DNA from: Pseudacidovorax intermedius | GTDB taxonomy: Bacteria > Pseudomonadota > Gammaproteobacteria > Burkholderiales > Burkholderiaceae_C | Length of the DNA stretch: 64,000 bases | NCBI RefSeq assembly: GCF_003350475.1 | Contig: NZ_QQAV01000001.1 | Coordinates: 488,836-552,835, forward strand | Direction: 5' to 3' | In this document: positions 45,282 to 53,985 of the stretch, one piece after another | How the letters are laid out: the number at the start of each line of letters is the position of its first letter | How positions within the stretch are numbered: position 1 is the first letter of the stretch | Notes under the pieces: model-generated | The model's database searches: none | What the model was told of the DNA's origin: nothing | What the model saw: the letters and a program-made list of their open reading frames with translations, nothing else | Translations under genes and position numbers: made by a program

Positions 45282-46412
45282 ATGCATCTGCCTTCCCAAG
45301 CCGGCGCGCTGGCCGGCATCCGCGTGCTCGACCTGTCGCGCATCCTGGGCGGCCCCTACTGCGGCCAGATCCTGGGCGACCATGGCGCCGACGTGCTCAA
45401 GGTCGAGCCGCCCGGCGGCGACGACACCCGCACCTGGGGCCCGCCCTTTCGCGATGGCGTGGCCTCGTACTACCACGGCCTCAACCGCAACAAGCGCATC
45501 CAGCACCTGGACTTGACCACGGCCGAGCACCGCGAGCGGCTGCTGGCCCTGGTCGCAGAGGCCGACGTGCTGATCGAGAACTTCAAGACCGGCACCATGG
45601 AACGCTGGGGCATCGGCCAGGCCGAACTGTCGCGGCGCTTTCCGCGCCTGGTGTGGTGCCGCGTCACCGGCTTCGGCAGCGACGGCCCGCTGGGTGCGCT
45701 GCCCGGCTACGACGCCGCGGTGCAGGCCATGACCGGCATCATGAGCATCAACGGCGAGGCCGACGGCGGCCCGCTGCGCGTGGGCCTGCCGGTGGTGGAC
45801 ATGGTGACCGGCATGAATGCCGCGCTGGGCGTGCTGATGGCGCTGCAGGAGCGCGAACGCAGCGGCCGCGGCCAGCTGGTGGAGGCGGCGCTGTACGACA
45901 GCGGCCTGGCACTGCTGCACCCGCATGCGGCCAACTGGTTCATGGACGGACGCACGCCCCGGCGCACGGGCAACGCGCATCCCAACATCTATCCCTACGA
46001 CGCGCTGCGCACCGGCACCGACCCGGTGTTCGTCGCGGTGGGCAACGACCGGCAGTTCGCCGCCTTCTGTCGCGTGATCGGGATGCCCGAACTTGCAGCC
46101 GATGCCGACTACGCCACTGCCGGCGCCCGCTCGGCGAACCGCGATGCGCTCAAGGCGGCGCTGGAGGCGCGGATGGCCGCCCTGGACGGCCGTGCCTTGG
46201 TCGAGGACCTGATGGCCGCCGGCGTACCCGCCGCCCCGGTGCTGGATGTGGAAGCCGCGCTTCGGCATCCGCACACGGCGCACCGCGGCATGGTGGTGGA
46301 GATGGAAGGCGGCTGGCGCGGGCTGGGCTCGCCCATCAAGCTGGACCGTACACCGGCGAGCTACCGGCATGTGCCGCTGACACCGGGCGACCGCTTCGCA
46401 CCGCGGGACTGA
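45282..46412 (+). CDS. Family III CoA-transferase (CaiB/BaiF type)
   Basis: A 376-residue formyl-CoA-transferase-like enzyme. IRVLDLSRILGGPYCGQILGD starts it (key residues G-P-Y-C), VLKVEPPGGDDTRTWGPP follows, and the catalytic Asp is residue 144 in GALPGYDAAVQA. Length is slightly under the family norm. ATG 45282 lies 16 bp after the Bug gene. It would transfer CoA to the imported acid, generating the substrate of the 42518 dehydrogenase. Confidence 0.9.
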   Translation: MHLPSQAGALAGIRVLDLSRILGGPYCGQILGDHGADVLKVEPPGGDDTRTWGPPFRDGVASYYHGLNRNKRIQHLDLTTAEHRERLLALVAEADVLIENFKTGTMERWGIGQAELSRRFPRLVWCRVTGFGSDGPLGALPGYDAAVQAMTGIMSINGEADGGPLRVGLPVVDMVTGMNAALGVLMALQERERSGRGQLVEAALYDSGLALLHPHAANWFMDGRTPRRTGNAHPNIYPYDALRTGTDPVFVAVGNDRQFAAFCRVIGMPELAADADYATAGARSANRDALKAALEARMAALDGRALVEDLMAAGVPAAPVLDVEAALRHPHTAHRGMVVEMEGGWRGLGSPIKLDRTPASYRHVPLTPGDRFAPRD

Positions 46413-46544
46413 ATCCTTCGCGCGGGCACTGGCGGCGCACGCCCGCCGCAGCTGCGTCACCCAGGCGACGGCGTCCAGGCTTGTCCCGTCGCGGGCCGGC
46501 CGCGCAGCCGCTAAGGTGCGCAGTCCCCCGCCGCAGACCTGCCC

Positions 46545-47660
46545 ATGCCCACCACCGACTTCCTCGTCCATCCCACCGACCTCGGCCAGACGCACCTGCG
46601 CGAGCGCGAGGACGCCCCGCTCGAACCCGGCCAGGTGCGCCTGGGCATCGACCGCTTCGCGCTGACGGCCAACAACGTGACCTATGCCGCCTTCGGCGAT
46701 GCGATGGGCTACTGGCGCTTCTTTCCCACCGGGGACGAGGGCTGGCGCTTCGTGCCGGTCTGGGGCTTCGCGCGGGTGCTGCAGTCCACGCATCCCGGCG
46801 TGGCGGTGGGCGAGCGGGTGTACGGCTTCTTTCCCACCTCATCCAAGGTGGTGCTGACGCCCGGACGGCTGTCGCCGGAGCGCTTCACCGACATGGCGGC
46901 GCACCGGGCCGAGCTGCCGGCGGTCTACAACCAGTACTTCCGCTGCGCCAGCGATCCGCTCTACACCGCCGACACCGAGGACATCCAGGCCCTGCTGCGG
47001 CCGCTGTTCATCACCTCGTGGCTGATCGACGACTTCCTGGGCGACAACGCCTTCTTCGGTGCGGGCGAGGGCGACCGGGCCACGGTGCTGCTCTCGAGCG
47101 CATCGAGCAAGACCGCCTACGGCACCGCCTTCCAGCTGGCGCAGCGGCCCGACGTGCGCGTGGTCGGCCTCACCTCCGAGGGCAACCGCGCCTTCTGCGA
47201 GGGCCTTGGCTGCTACGACGAGGTGCTGGCCTATGGCGAGCTGGACCGCCTCGCCGCCGACGCGCCCTGCGTCTACGTGGACTTTGCCGGCAACGGCGAG
47301 CTGCGCCGCGCCATCCACGAACGCTTCGGGCAGCTGCGCTACAGCATGGTGATCGGCAACACGCATGTGGACCAGCGTGCGCCCGAAGGCACGGCCAAGA
47401 CGCTGCCCGGGCCCCGCGCCACCTTCTTCTTCGCGCCGACGCAGATCAAGAAGCGCACCGGCGAGTGGGGCGCCGAGGCCTTCGGCCAGAAGCTCGCGCA
47501 GGGCTGGCAGGCCTTCACCGGCCGCGCAACGCAGGCCGATGCGCCCTGGCTGCAGGTCGAGCAGCACCGCGGCGGCGCGGCGCTGCAGACGCTGTGGCCC
47601 ACGGTGATGCACGGCCGCGGCGATCCGCGCGCGGCGCATGTGGTGTCGCTCGCGCCCTGA
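46545..47660 (+). CDS. DUF2855 family protein
   Basis: A 371-residue protein of DUF2855, distantly like medium-chain dehydrogenases without the zinc ligands: LGIDRFALTANNVTYAAFGD near residue 35, then DRATVLLSSASSKTAYGTAFQL as a degenerate Rossmann segment. GYWRFFPTGDEGW and IKKRTGEWGAEAF are typical of the family. No biochemical role is established. It stands alone, 132 bp after the CoA-transferase gene. Confidence 0.8.
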   Translation: MPTTDFLVHPTDLGQTHLREREDAPLEPGQVRLGIDRFALTANNVTYAAFGDAMGYWRFFPTGDEGWRFVPVWGFARVLQSTHPGVAVGERVYGFFPTSSKVVLTPGRLSPERFTDMAAHRAELPAVYNQYFRCASDPLYTADTEDIQALLRPLFITSWLIDDFLGDNAFFGAGEGDRATVLLSSASSKTAYGTAFQLAQRPDVRVVGLTSEGNRAFCEGLGCYDEVLAYGELDRLAADAPCVYVDFAGNGELRRAIHERFGQLRYSMVIGNTHVDQRAPEGTAKTLPGPRATFFFAPTQIKKRTGEWGAEAFGQKLAQGWQAFTGRATQADAPWLQVEQHRGGAALQTLWPTVMHGRGDPRAAHVVSLAP

Positions 47661-47804
47661 GCATCACCGAGGGCCGCGGGGCGCAGCCGGCCACACGCGG
47701 AGTTCGCGCCGCAACGGCCTGGGCGGCGCGTCGACGCTGCCTGCTTCGAGCGTCGGCCGGCACAAGTCCGATGCAGCCGCTTCCACGGCGCCGACAATGC
47801 CCCG

Positions 47805-48824
47805 ATGTCTGACACCCCGGCCGCGGCCCATCCCTACGAATCCCTCACGCCGGACGCGGTGCTCGACGCCCTGGCCAGCGTCGGCCTGTATGGCGACGGC
47901 CGGCTGCTGACGCTCAACTCCTACGAGAACCGGGTCTACCAGGTGGGCCTGGAAGACCGCTCGAACGTGGTCGTCAAGTTCTACCGGCCCGGCCGCTGGA
48001 GCGATGCGCAGATCCAGGAGGAGCACGACTTCGCCACCGAGCTGGCCGCGGACGACATCCCCGTCGTCGCGCCGCTGGCGCTGGAAGGCCGCACGCTGCA
48101 CCACCACGGCGGCTTCGCCTTCGCAGTGAGTCCCTCGCGCGGCGGACGCGCGCCCGAGCTGGACGACTTCGAGGTGCTGGAATGGGTGGGCCGCTTCCTG
48201 GCGCGCATCCACGCCGTGGGCCGCAAGAAGCCCTTTGCCGAGCGGCCCGCGCTCGACCTGGCCAGCTTCGGCACGGCCTCGCGCGACTGGCTGCTGGCGC
48301 ACGAGATGATCCCGCTGGACGTGCAGAAGGAATGGGAAGCCGCCTGCAACGAGGCGCTGGCGATGATCGGCGCCACCGCCCTGGACACGACGAAGCCGGC
48401 GGGCGAGCTGCGCTGGCTGCGCGTGCATGGCGACTGCCATCCCGGCAACATCCTCTGGACGCCCACCGACCGACCCGGCGGCGGCCCGCACTTCGTGGAC
48501 CTGGACGATGCCCGCACCGGCCTGGCCGTGCAGGACCTGTGGATGCTGCTCTCCGGCGACCGCGCGCAGCGCACGGCGCAGCTGTCGGGCCTGCTCGACG
48601 GCTACGAGCAGATGCGCGAGTTCGACCGCCGCGAACTGGCGCTGATCGAGCCGCTGCGCACGCTGCGCCTGCTGCACTACAGCGCCTGGCTGGCGCGGCG
48701 CTGGGAGGACCCGATCTTCCCGATCAACTTCCCCTGGTTCGGCAGCAGCGACTACTGGAAGGGCCAGATCCAGATGCTGCAGGACCAGTGCGAGGCCATG
48801 GCCGAGGAACCCCTCTATGCGTGA
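47805..48824 (+). CDS. srkA: Stress response kinase A (YihE family)
   Basis: A 339-residue Ser/Thr kinase-like protein of the SrkA family that counters stress-induced cell death in E. coli. Catalytic loop HGDCHPGNILW (Asp210, Asn215), metal-binding VDLDD (Asp232) and the ATP Lys58 in VVVKFYRPGRWS are all present, as is the FGSSDYWKGQI C-terminus. Length fits. Immediately downstream lies a dispersed repeat copy. Confidence 0.92.
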   Translation: MSDTPAAAHPYESLTPDAVLDALASVGLYGDGRLLTLNSYENRVYQVGLEDRSNVVVKFYRPGRWSDAQIQEEHDFATELAADDIPVVAPLALEGRTLHHHGGFAFAVSPSRGGRAPELDDFEVLEWVGRFLARIHAVGRKKPFAERPALDLASFGTASRDWLLAHEMIPLDVQKEWEAACNEALAMIGATALDTTKPAGELRWLRVHGDCHPGNILWTPTDRPGGGPHFVDLDDARTGLAVQDLWMLLSGDRAQRTAQLSGLLDGYEQMREFDRRELALIEPLRTLRLLHYSAWLARRWEDPIFPINFPWFGSSDYWKGQIQMLQDQCEAMAEEPLYA

Positions 48825-48885
48825 AGTGAAGAAGCGCCCCCCATGCCGCTTCGTGGCTCCCCCCTCACTTGCGCCTTCGGCTTGG

Positions 48886-48960
48886 AGGTGGGCGCACCCA
48901 GCGGCCTGGCCGAGCCAGTTCCGCGGGTGCCCTGGCGTGGCCTGCTCCGCGGCCCTTCGA
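48886..48960 (+). repeat. Dispersed extragenic repeat, copy C
   Basis: Third copy of the element at 5628 and 11516, keeping GGCCTGGCCGAGCCAGTTCC and GGCCTGCTCCGCGGCC. It follows srkA. The 60 bp upstream (CCCCCATGCCGCTTCG to TTGGAGG) contain further pyrimidine-rich flank also hinted at beside copies A and B. Confidence 0.75.
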
Positions 48961-49021
48961 TCTTTGCTGTCGCGCCGATGTCATCCGATGCGGGCGGCGC
49001 GCAGCGTGGTCGAGAGCTGAC

Positions 49022-49267
49022 GTGTCGCACGCCGTGACACCCCCCGACCGCTGCCCCTTGTGCGGCCAGCCCAATGCCTGTGGCGCCGAGGCGGCCCGTT
49101 GCAGCGGCGAACCGTGCACCGACTGCTGGTGCATGACCGTGGCCGTTCCGGTTGCGCTGCGGGCCCAGGTGCCGGCCGAGGCGCAGGGGCTGGCCTGCAT
49201 CTGCAGGAACTGCGTGGCTCAGGCGTACCCCGCGCCGGCTTCGAAGGTCAAAGCGGCAGGCACTTGA
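49022..49267 (+). CDS. Cysteine-rich CWC family protein
   Basis: An 81-residue protein with the Cys-rich CWC pattern: CPLCG, then C...C, CTDCWC and CICRNC, likely a zinc or metal-binding knuckle. The frame has no ATG; GTG 49022 (reading SHAVTPPDRCPLCG) is the best start, with GAGAGCTGAC upstream. The frame continues upstream to 48869 only through the repeat. Function unknown. The last 20 bp overlap the convergent lipoprotein gene. Confidence 0.75.
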   Translation: MSHAVTPPDRCPLCGQPNACGAEAARCSGEPCTDCWCMTVAVPVALRAQVPAEAQGLACICRNCVAQAYPAPASKVKAAGT

Positions 49268-49856
49268 GCTGCACGCCGGGCGCCTGCAGGCGCTCCGCAT
49301 ACAGGCCTTCGCGCGCGGGTGACAGCAGCGCATGCAGGCCTTCCATCAACGGCACGGTGTCGCCCGCCTTGGCCTGGCGGTAACAGCGGCCCAGGTTCTC
49401 CAGGCTGGCCTTGAGCGACTGGCCCTGCGCGGCATCGCTGCGCGCCAGCGCGTCGGCCTGGGCGTTGAGCCAGTCCTCCTGCGCCTTGAGGCTCTGGTCG
49501 GGCAACTTTGCGGCTTCCTCCTTGGGGATCATGGTGGCGTACAGGCGCTGCAGGCTCTGCTCGCCACCCTGGGACATGCGCAGGCTCGCGTCGTAATGCA
49601 CCTCGAAGCTGCCCTGGCGCCAGATCACCCGGCGCACCTGGTAGTCGAGCTGGCCCTCTGCCCCGCCCAGGGTCTGGATCAGTTCCCGGGCCTTGGCGTT
49701 GTCCGGGTCCTCGCCGAAGTTCTGGCGCAGGGCCTGGGCGATGGCGGCGTCGTCGGGGTAGCGGATGTCGCCGCCGGCCGCCGTGCGCTCGCACCCCTGG
49801 AGCAGGGCTGCGCCAGCCAGTAAGGCAACCGGCGCCACCGGCAGGCGCCGGGGCAT
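49248..49856 (-). CDS. Hypothetical lipoprotein
   Basis: A 202-residue protein with lipobox LLQGC (Cys22). The mature part is mostly helical: DAAIAQALRQNFGEDPDNAKA, a beta segment QVRRVIWRQGSFEVHY, and DWLNAQADALARSDAAQGQSLKA. I do not recognise the family. ATG 49856 has GAGAAGAACC upstream; ATG 49874 is an alternative without a site. It is divergent from the fibre operon and shares its 500-bp upstream region, so co-regulation is possible. Confidence 0.65.
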   Translation of the reverse strand: MPRRLPVAPVALLAGAALLQGCERTAAGGDIRYPDDAAIAQALRQNFGEDPDNAKARELIQTLGGAEGQLDYQVRRVIWRQGSFEVHYDASLRMSQGGEQSLQRLYATMIPKEEAAKLPDQSLKAQEDWLNAQADALARSDAAQGQSLKASLENLGRCYRQAKAGDTVPLMEGLHALLSPAREGLYAERLQAPGVQLKCLPL

Positions 49857-50354
49857 GGTTCTTCTCAAAAACATGGTCTGAAGGTCAATGGAACACGACC
49901 GCAGTGTGCGGGCCGGATCGACCGGCGCACGCCAGAGAAGGCCGACGGACGGTTACGGCCGTGCCGGGTTTGTGAACGCCTGTTTCCAAACTGTGTCCAG
50001 CCTGACCGCAAATTCGTTTCAGCGGCACGACTTCGGGTTTGACAACACCCTTTAGCTTCCGTTAAGGCTCGCCACCTCTTCGTCGGCCCCAAAAACTGAC
50101 CACTTTGGTGCACAACTGGGCTCGGAGGGAGCTGAGGACGACGCGTCCGTTGCGTTTTGGCCTACCCGTTCAGGACCGCGAAATTCCTCACACTCCGGCG
50201 CGGGATTTGGAAGCAAACGCAAAAAAATGTGAGCAACACAGCAACTTACATCTATGTCAAAGCGACATCCGGGACGCCGATAGATTGCGGTCCGTGGTCC
50301 CGAGCGGACCGCGCTTCAACCCATCTCTCATCGCATCCAACAGGAGTCCTTTCC
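49857..50354. promoter_or_regulatory. AT-rich 498-bp upstream region of the fibre operon
   Basis: No gene is supported. Base composition is clearly lower in G+C than anywhere nearby, with TTGACA at 50039, CCTTTAGCTTCCGTTAAGG, an A7 run near 50222 and ATCTATGTC near 50252. A perfect 8-bp stem GCGGTCCG/CGGACCGC (50287-50312) lies 43 bp before the first start codon, and CAGGAGTCC is the ribosome site. The size and composition suggest a regulated promoter with a long untranslated leader. Confidence 0.55.
50287..50312 (+). other. Leader hairpin of the fibre operon
   Basis: GCGGTCCG, a 10-base loop and CGGACCGC. It is likely within the transcribed leader. There is no U-run, so it may be an mRNA-stability or regulatory hairpin rather than an attenuator. 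Confidence 0.5.
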
Positions 50355-50723
50355 ATGAAGAAATTCGTTGCAGCCGGTGCCGTCGCCCTCATGGCCGGTC
50401 TGTGCGCCCCCGCCTTTGCGCAGAGCGGCGCCGTCACCATCCCGGGCGTGGGCAAGGCCAGCGGATCCACCGGTTCCGAGATCACCAACAGCCGCATCAC
50501 CGTCAGCGGCAACAAGGCCCGCGACGTGCTGGCCGGCGGCGGCGAGGCCGGCGTGATGAAGGTCGGCGCCAACGTGAGCATGACCGGCATGGCCAACGTC
50601 AACTCCGTGAACATCACCGGCTCGAAGGTGCGCAACAGCGAGATCACTGTCAGCGGCAACGAGGCCGACACCATCAAGGCCATCGGCGGCACCGCCAACG
50701 TCAACTCCGTCAACATCAACTGA
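50355..50723 (+). CDS. Small secreted repeat protein, candidate fibre subunit 1
   Basis: A 122-residue protein with signal peptide (MKKF start, cleavage near AFA-QSG, residue 22). The mature 100 residues hold two copies of one repeat: ITNSRITVSGNKARDVLAGG...ANVNSVNI and VRNSEITVSGNEADTIKAIGG.ANVNSVNI (pattern N-S-x-I-T-V-S-G-N-x-A-x-x-(V/I)-x-A-x-G-G-x-A-x-V-N-S-V-N-I). Alternating polar/hydrophobic strands with Asn/Gly turns are as expected for a curli-like or beta-solenoid subunit. First gene of the operon, small, strong ribosome site: probably the most abundant product. Shares its repeat with proteins at 50799 and 56728. Confidence 0.8.
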   Translation: MKKFVAAGAVALMAGLCAPAFAQSGAVTIPGVGKASGSTGSEITNSRITVSGNKARDVLAGGGEAGVMKVGANVSMTGMANVNSVNITGSKVRNSEITVSGNEADTIKAIGGTANVNSVNIN

Positions 50724-50798
50724 GCGGAGGCCCTCGCTCGGTGTGCCGGGACGGCCGCCGGGCAGGAGGGCTGACCACCCCGCCGTCCCGGACACCGG

Positions 50799-53700
50799 AT
50801 GGAGACCGTGCCCGTGCCCCAGGCCCCGAGAAAGAAGAACACCGCCCTCGTCCATGCCCTCGCCCTCATGTGCGGCGGCCTGGCCGGCCTGGCGACGACC
50901 GGCGTGCAGGCGCAGGAAAGCGTGCTGCACGGACTGGGCTGGATCACCGAGCGCCCCGGTTCCACGCTGCAGGGCGGCAGCAGCGCCCGCAACACGGGCA
51001 ACCGCGCCACCGGCGAGGTGATGGCCGGCGGCGGCAAGGCCACCGCAGGCGCCGGCATCGCCGGCTCGGCCGAGCTCATTGCCACCTCGCAGGCCAACAT
51101 GATCGGCCTGTCCGCGCTCGACACGCGCAACACGCAGGTGTCGGTGCTGCAGAACCAGGTCAGCGGCTTCGTGCGCGCCATCGGTGGCGCGGCCTCGGCC
51201 AACAGCGTGCTGCTGTCGGGCGGCCAGGGCCGCCGGCCGCTGGCCGACAGTCGCATCCAGATCCAGAACAACCAGGCGAGCCGCATCGAGGCCCACGGCG
51301 CCAAGGCGTCGGTGGCACTCGGTGCGGGCTCGCTGCAACTGCCCGGGCGCGCCACGGCCAACGGCCTGCTGGCCGACGAGAGCGATCTGCGCCGCCTGCG
51401 CGCCGACGTCACGGGCAACCGCGCCGAAGGCGTGGCCTCGCTCGGCGGCGCGGCCATTGCCAACGGCAGCACGCTGGCCCGCACGCCGGTGGACGACCTG
51501 CAGATCACCCAGACCGACAACCGGGCCCGGGACGTGCGCGCCGGCGGCGGCAGCGCCAGCGTGGGCTGGGGCGCGATCGCCTCGGCACAACTGAGCGGCG
51601 TGGCCGCGGCCAATGCGCTCACGGCCGCCAACAGCCGCCTCGAAGGCGCGCGGCTGCTGCAGCAGGGCAACCAGGCCGAATCGATCACGGCCACCGGCGG
51701 CAGCGCCCTGGCCAACAGCCTGAACCTTGCCGACTACCAGGGCGCGGCCCTGCGCCAGTACAGCGCCCAGATCGCCAACAACCGCGCCAGCCGCGTCGAT
51801 GCCGATGGCGGCAGCGGCTCGGTGCTGGGCGGCGCGCTGGCCGATGTGCAGATGGCCGCCGTGGCGCTGGCCAACAGCATCTCGGTGCAGGGCGGCAGCG
51901 TGGAAGGCAGCACCCGGCACCAGGTCAGCGGCAATGTGGCCGACGGCGTGCGCGCCAATGGCGGCGCGGCCGTCGCCAACAGCGTGTGGCTGGACAAGGC
52001 CACGACGCGCTCGACCAGCGTGGTCATCCAGGACAACAAGGCCGACAACGTCGCCACCACCGGCTTCCAGGGTAGCGCGGCCGGCGGGCTGATCGCCTCG
52101 GGCGAGCAGAACGCCATGGCGCTGGTCAACAGCCTGGGCGTGCTGGGCTCCGAGGTGGACGCGGGCCGGGTGGACATCCTCGGCAACCAGGCCTCGGGCC
52201 TCTCGTCGCGCGGCGGCAAGCTGGTGGCCAATGCCGTGAGCGTGGAAAAGGGCGAGGGCGGCGCATCGCGCCTGTCGGCCCGCACCACGGTGCAGGACAA
52301 CAGTGCCCGCCAGATCGCCACCGGCGCCGCCTCGGGCGGCGTTGCGGGCGGACTGGCCTCGACCGACCAGAACGCACGCGCGGCCGTCAATGCCGTGGTG
52401 CTGCACCAGAACGCGCGCGCCGACGGCGGCTCCACCCTGCAGGTGACGGGCAACCGCGCGTCCAACGTGAGGGCGCCGGGCGGCACGGCGCTGGTCAACG
52501 CCCTGGGCGTGTACCGCGACTCGCAGCTCTCGGGCAGCCCGGTGACGCTGGCCGACAACCAGGCCAGCGACGTGACGGCGGGCGGCGGCTCGGGCCAGGC
52601 GCTGGGCGCCGGCTCGGCGAAGAACGGCATCCTGGTTGCCAACGGCCTGTACCTGGAGGGCGACGGCGGCGCGCGGCTCGCGTCCTCGCCGCTCACGGTG
52701 CGCGGCAACACGACGCGCCAGTTGCAGGCCGATGGCGGCCGGGTGAACGCCAACGCGCTGGCCGTCAACGGCCAGGGCGACGTGCAGGCGAGCCCGGTCA
52801 CGCTGACCGGCAACCAGGCCAGCGACGTGCGCAGCAGTGGCGAGCAAGGCACGCTGTTCGGCAAGGCCGTCAGCGGCGGCGTGGGCCAGGCCTATGCCAA
52901 CGCGGTGCAGGTGCTGGGCCAGCTGCGCGGCAGCAGCCTTGCGCTGGCCGACAACATGGCCGGCCAAGTGCGTGGCGACCAGGCCCTCGCGGCGGCCAAC
53001 AGCGTGCTGCTGGACGAGAGCTCGACATTGGAAGGCAGCAGCGTCAGCCTGCGCGGCAACCAGGCGCAGGGCGTGCAGGCCCAGGGCGGCCATGTGGCCG
53101 CCGCCAACAGCGTGGTCAACGAAGGCCGCATCAGCGGAGCGCAGATCGGCATCGACGGCAACCGCGCGACGGTGCAGGCCGATGGGGGCGACGCCATCGC
53201 CAACACGGTGCGCAACCGCGGCAGCATGGCCGGCAGCCGCGTGACGATCAGCGGCAACCAGGGCCAGGTGGCACGCAAGGGCACGGCCAACAGCGTGGAC
53301 AACAGCGGCACGCTGGCCGGCGGGCAGATCACCATCCTGGGCAACCAGGGCAGCGCGCAGGACGGCGGCACCGTCAATTCCTTCGTCAACAGCGGCCGTG
53401 CGACGGGCAACGTGCACATCGCCGGCAACACGGGCAGCGCGCGCGGCAACGGCAGCCTGGCCAACAGCGTGCGCAACACCGGCAACCTGGCGGCCAACAT
53501 CACCATCCTCGGCAACCAGGGCACGGCCAGCGGCGGCGGCGTGGTCAACAGCGTGGTCAACCGCGGCAACCTGAGCGGCGCGGTGGCCATCGTGGGCAAT
53601 CGCGGCACGGCCTCCAACGGCGGCACGGTCAATTCGCTGGTCAACACGGGCACCATGTCCGGCAAGGTGACCATCGCCGGCAACCAGGGCTCGGCCGGCA

Positions 53701-53957
53701 TGGGCGGCACGGCCAACTCGGTCATCAACCGCGGCAGCATTACCGGCAGCGTGACCATCGTGGGCAACAACGCCCGCGCCGGCATGGGCACCACCACCGC
53801 CAGCGTGCGCAACTACGGCGCGCTGGCGGGCGCGGCCGGCGTGACCGGTGGGGCGCCCTGGGCGGCCAGCGTCGGCAAGACGATCACCCTGCCCTCCACC
53901 GGCGTGGTCAACCGCAGCGTGACGGTGGGCCCGGCGGTGACGGTGCTCAACATGTGA
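50799..53957 (+). CDS. Giant secreted repeat protein, candidate fibre or adhesin
   Basis: A 1052-residue protein with a signal peptide (cleavage near VQA-QES, residue 38). Residues about 60-760 repeat the same motif as the small subunit at long spacing: VxxNxAxxVxAxGGxAxANSVxL (examples AIGGAASANSVLL, ATGGSALANSLNL, ANGGAAVANSVWL). Residues about 770-1010 contain eight to nine tight units of 28-29 residues (pattern V-x-N-x-G-x-x-x-G-x-(V/I)-x-I-x-G-N-x-G-x-A-x-x-G-G-T-x-N-S-V). The last 40 residues are different (ITLPSTGVVNRSVTVG). No Cys in the mature part that I notice, no passenger-transporter barrel. It looks like a beta-solenoid exported by the CsgG-like pore. Start ATG 50799 is the only one before the signal peptide. 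Confidence 0.8.
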   Translation: METVPVPQAPRKKNTALVHALALMCGGLAGLATTGVQAQESVLHGLGWITERPGSTLQGGSSARNTGNRATGEVMAGGGKATAGAGIAGSAELIATSQANMIGLSALDTRNTQVSVLQNQVSGFVRAIGGAASANSVLLSGGQGRRPLADSRIQIQNNQASRIEAHGAKASVALGAGSLQLPGRATANGLLADESDLRRLRADVTGNRAEGVASLGGAAIANGSTLARTPVDDLQITQTDNRARDVRAGGGSASVGWGAIASAQLSGVAAANALTAANSRLEGARLLQQGNQAESITATGGSALANSLNLADYQGAALRQYSAQIANNRASRVDADGGSGSVLGGALADVQMAAVALANSISVQGGSVEGSTRHQVSGNVADGVRANGGAAVANSVWLDKATTRSTSVVIQDNKADNVATTGFQGSAAGGLIASGEQNAMALVNSLGVLGSEVDAGRVDILGNQASGLSSRGGKLVANAVSVEKGEGGASRLSARTTVQDNSARQIATGAASGGVAGGLASTDQNARAAVNAVVLHQNARADGGSTLQVTGNRASNVRAPGGTALVNALGVYRDSQLSGSPVTLADNQASDVTAGGGSGQALGAGSAKNGILVANGLYLEGDGGARLASSPLTVRGNTTRQLQADGGRVNANALAVNGQGDVQASPVTLTGNQASDVRSSGEQGTLFGKAVSGGVGQAYANAVQVLGQLRGSSLALADNMAGQVRGDQALAAANSVLLDESSTLEGSSVSLRGNQAQGVQAQGGHVAAANSVVNEGRISGAQIGIDGNRATVQADGGDAIANTVRNRGSMAGSRVTISGNQGQVARKGTANSVDNSGTLAGGQITILGNQGSAQDGGTVNSFVNSGRATGNVHIAGNTGSARGNGSLANSVRNTGNLAANITILGNQGTASGGGVVNSVVNRGNLSGAVAIVGNRGTASNGGTVNSLVNTGTMSGKVTIAGNQGSAGMGGTANSVINRGSITGSVTIVGNNARAGMGTTTASVRNYGALAGAAGVTGGAPWAASVGKTITLPSTGVVNRSVTVGPAVTVLNM

Positions 53958-53985
53958 TTTCCTCACTCCGAAGACCTTCTTCATC

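Noticed and set aside
50039-50067. Sigma-70 promoter TTGACA-17-TTAAGG for the fibre operon
   Set aside because: The -35 is perfect but the -10 is poor, and nearly 290 bp remain to the first codon; not strong enough to call.
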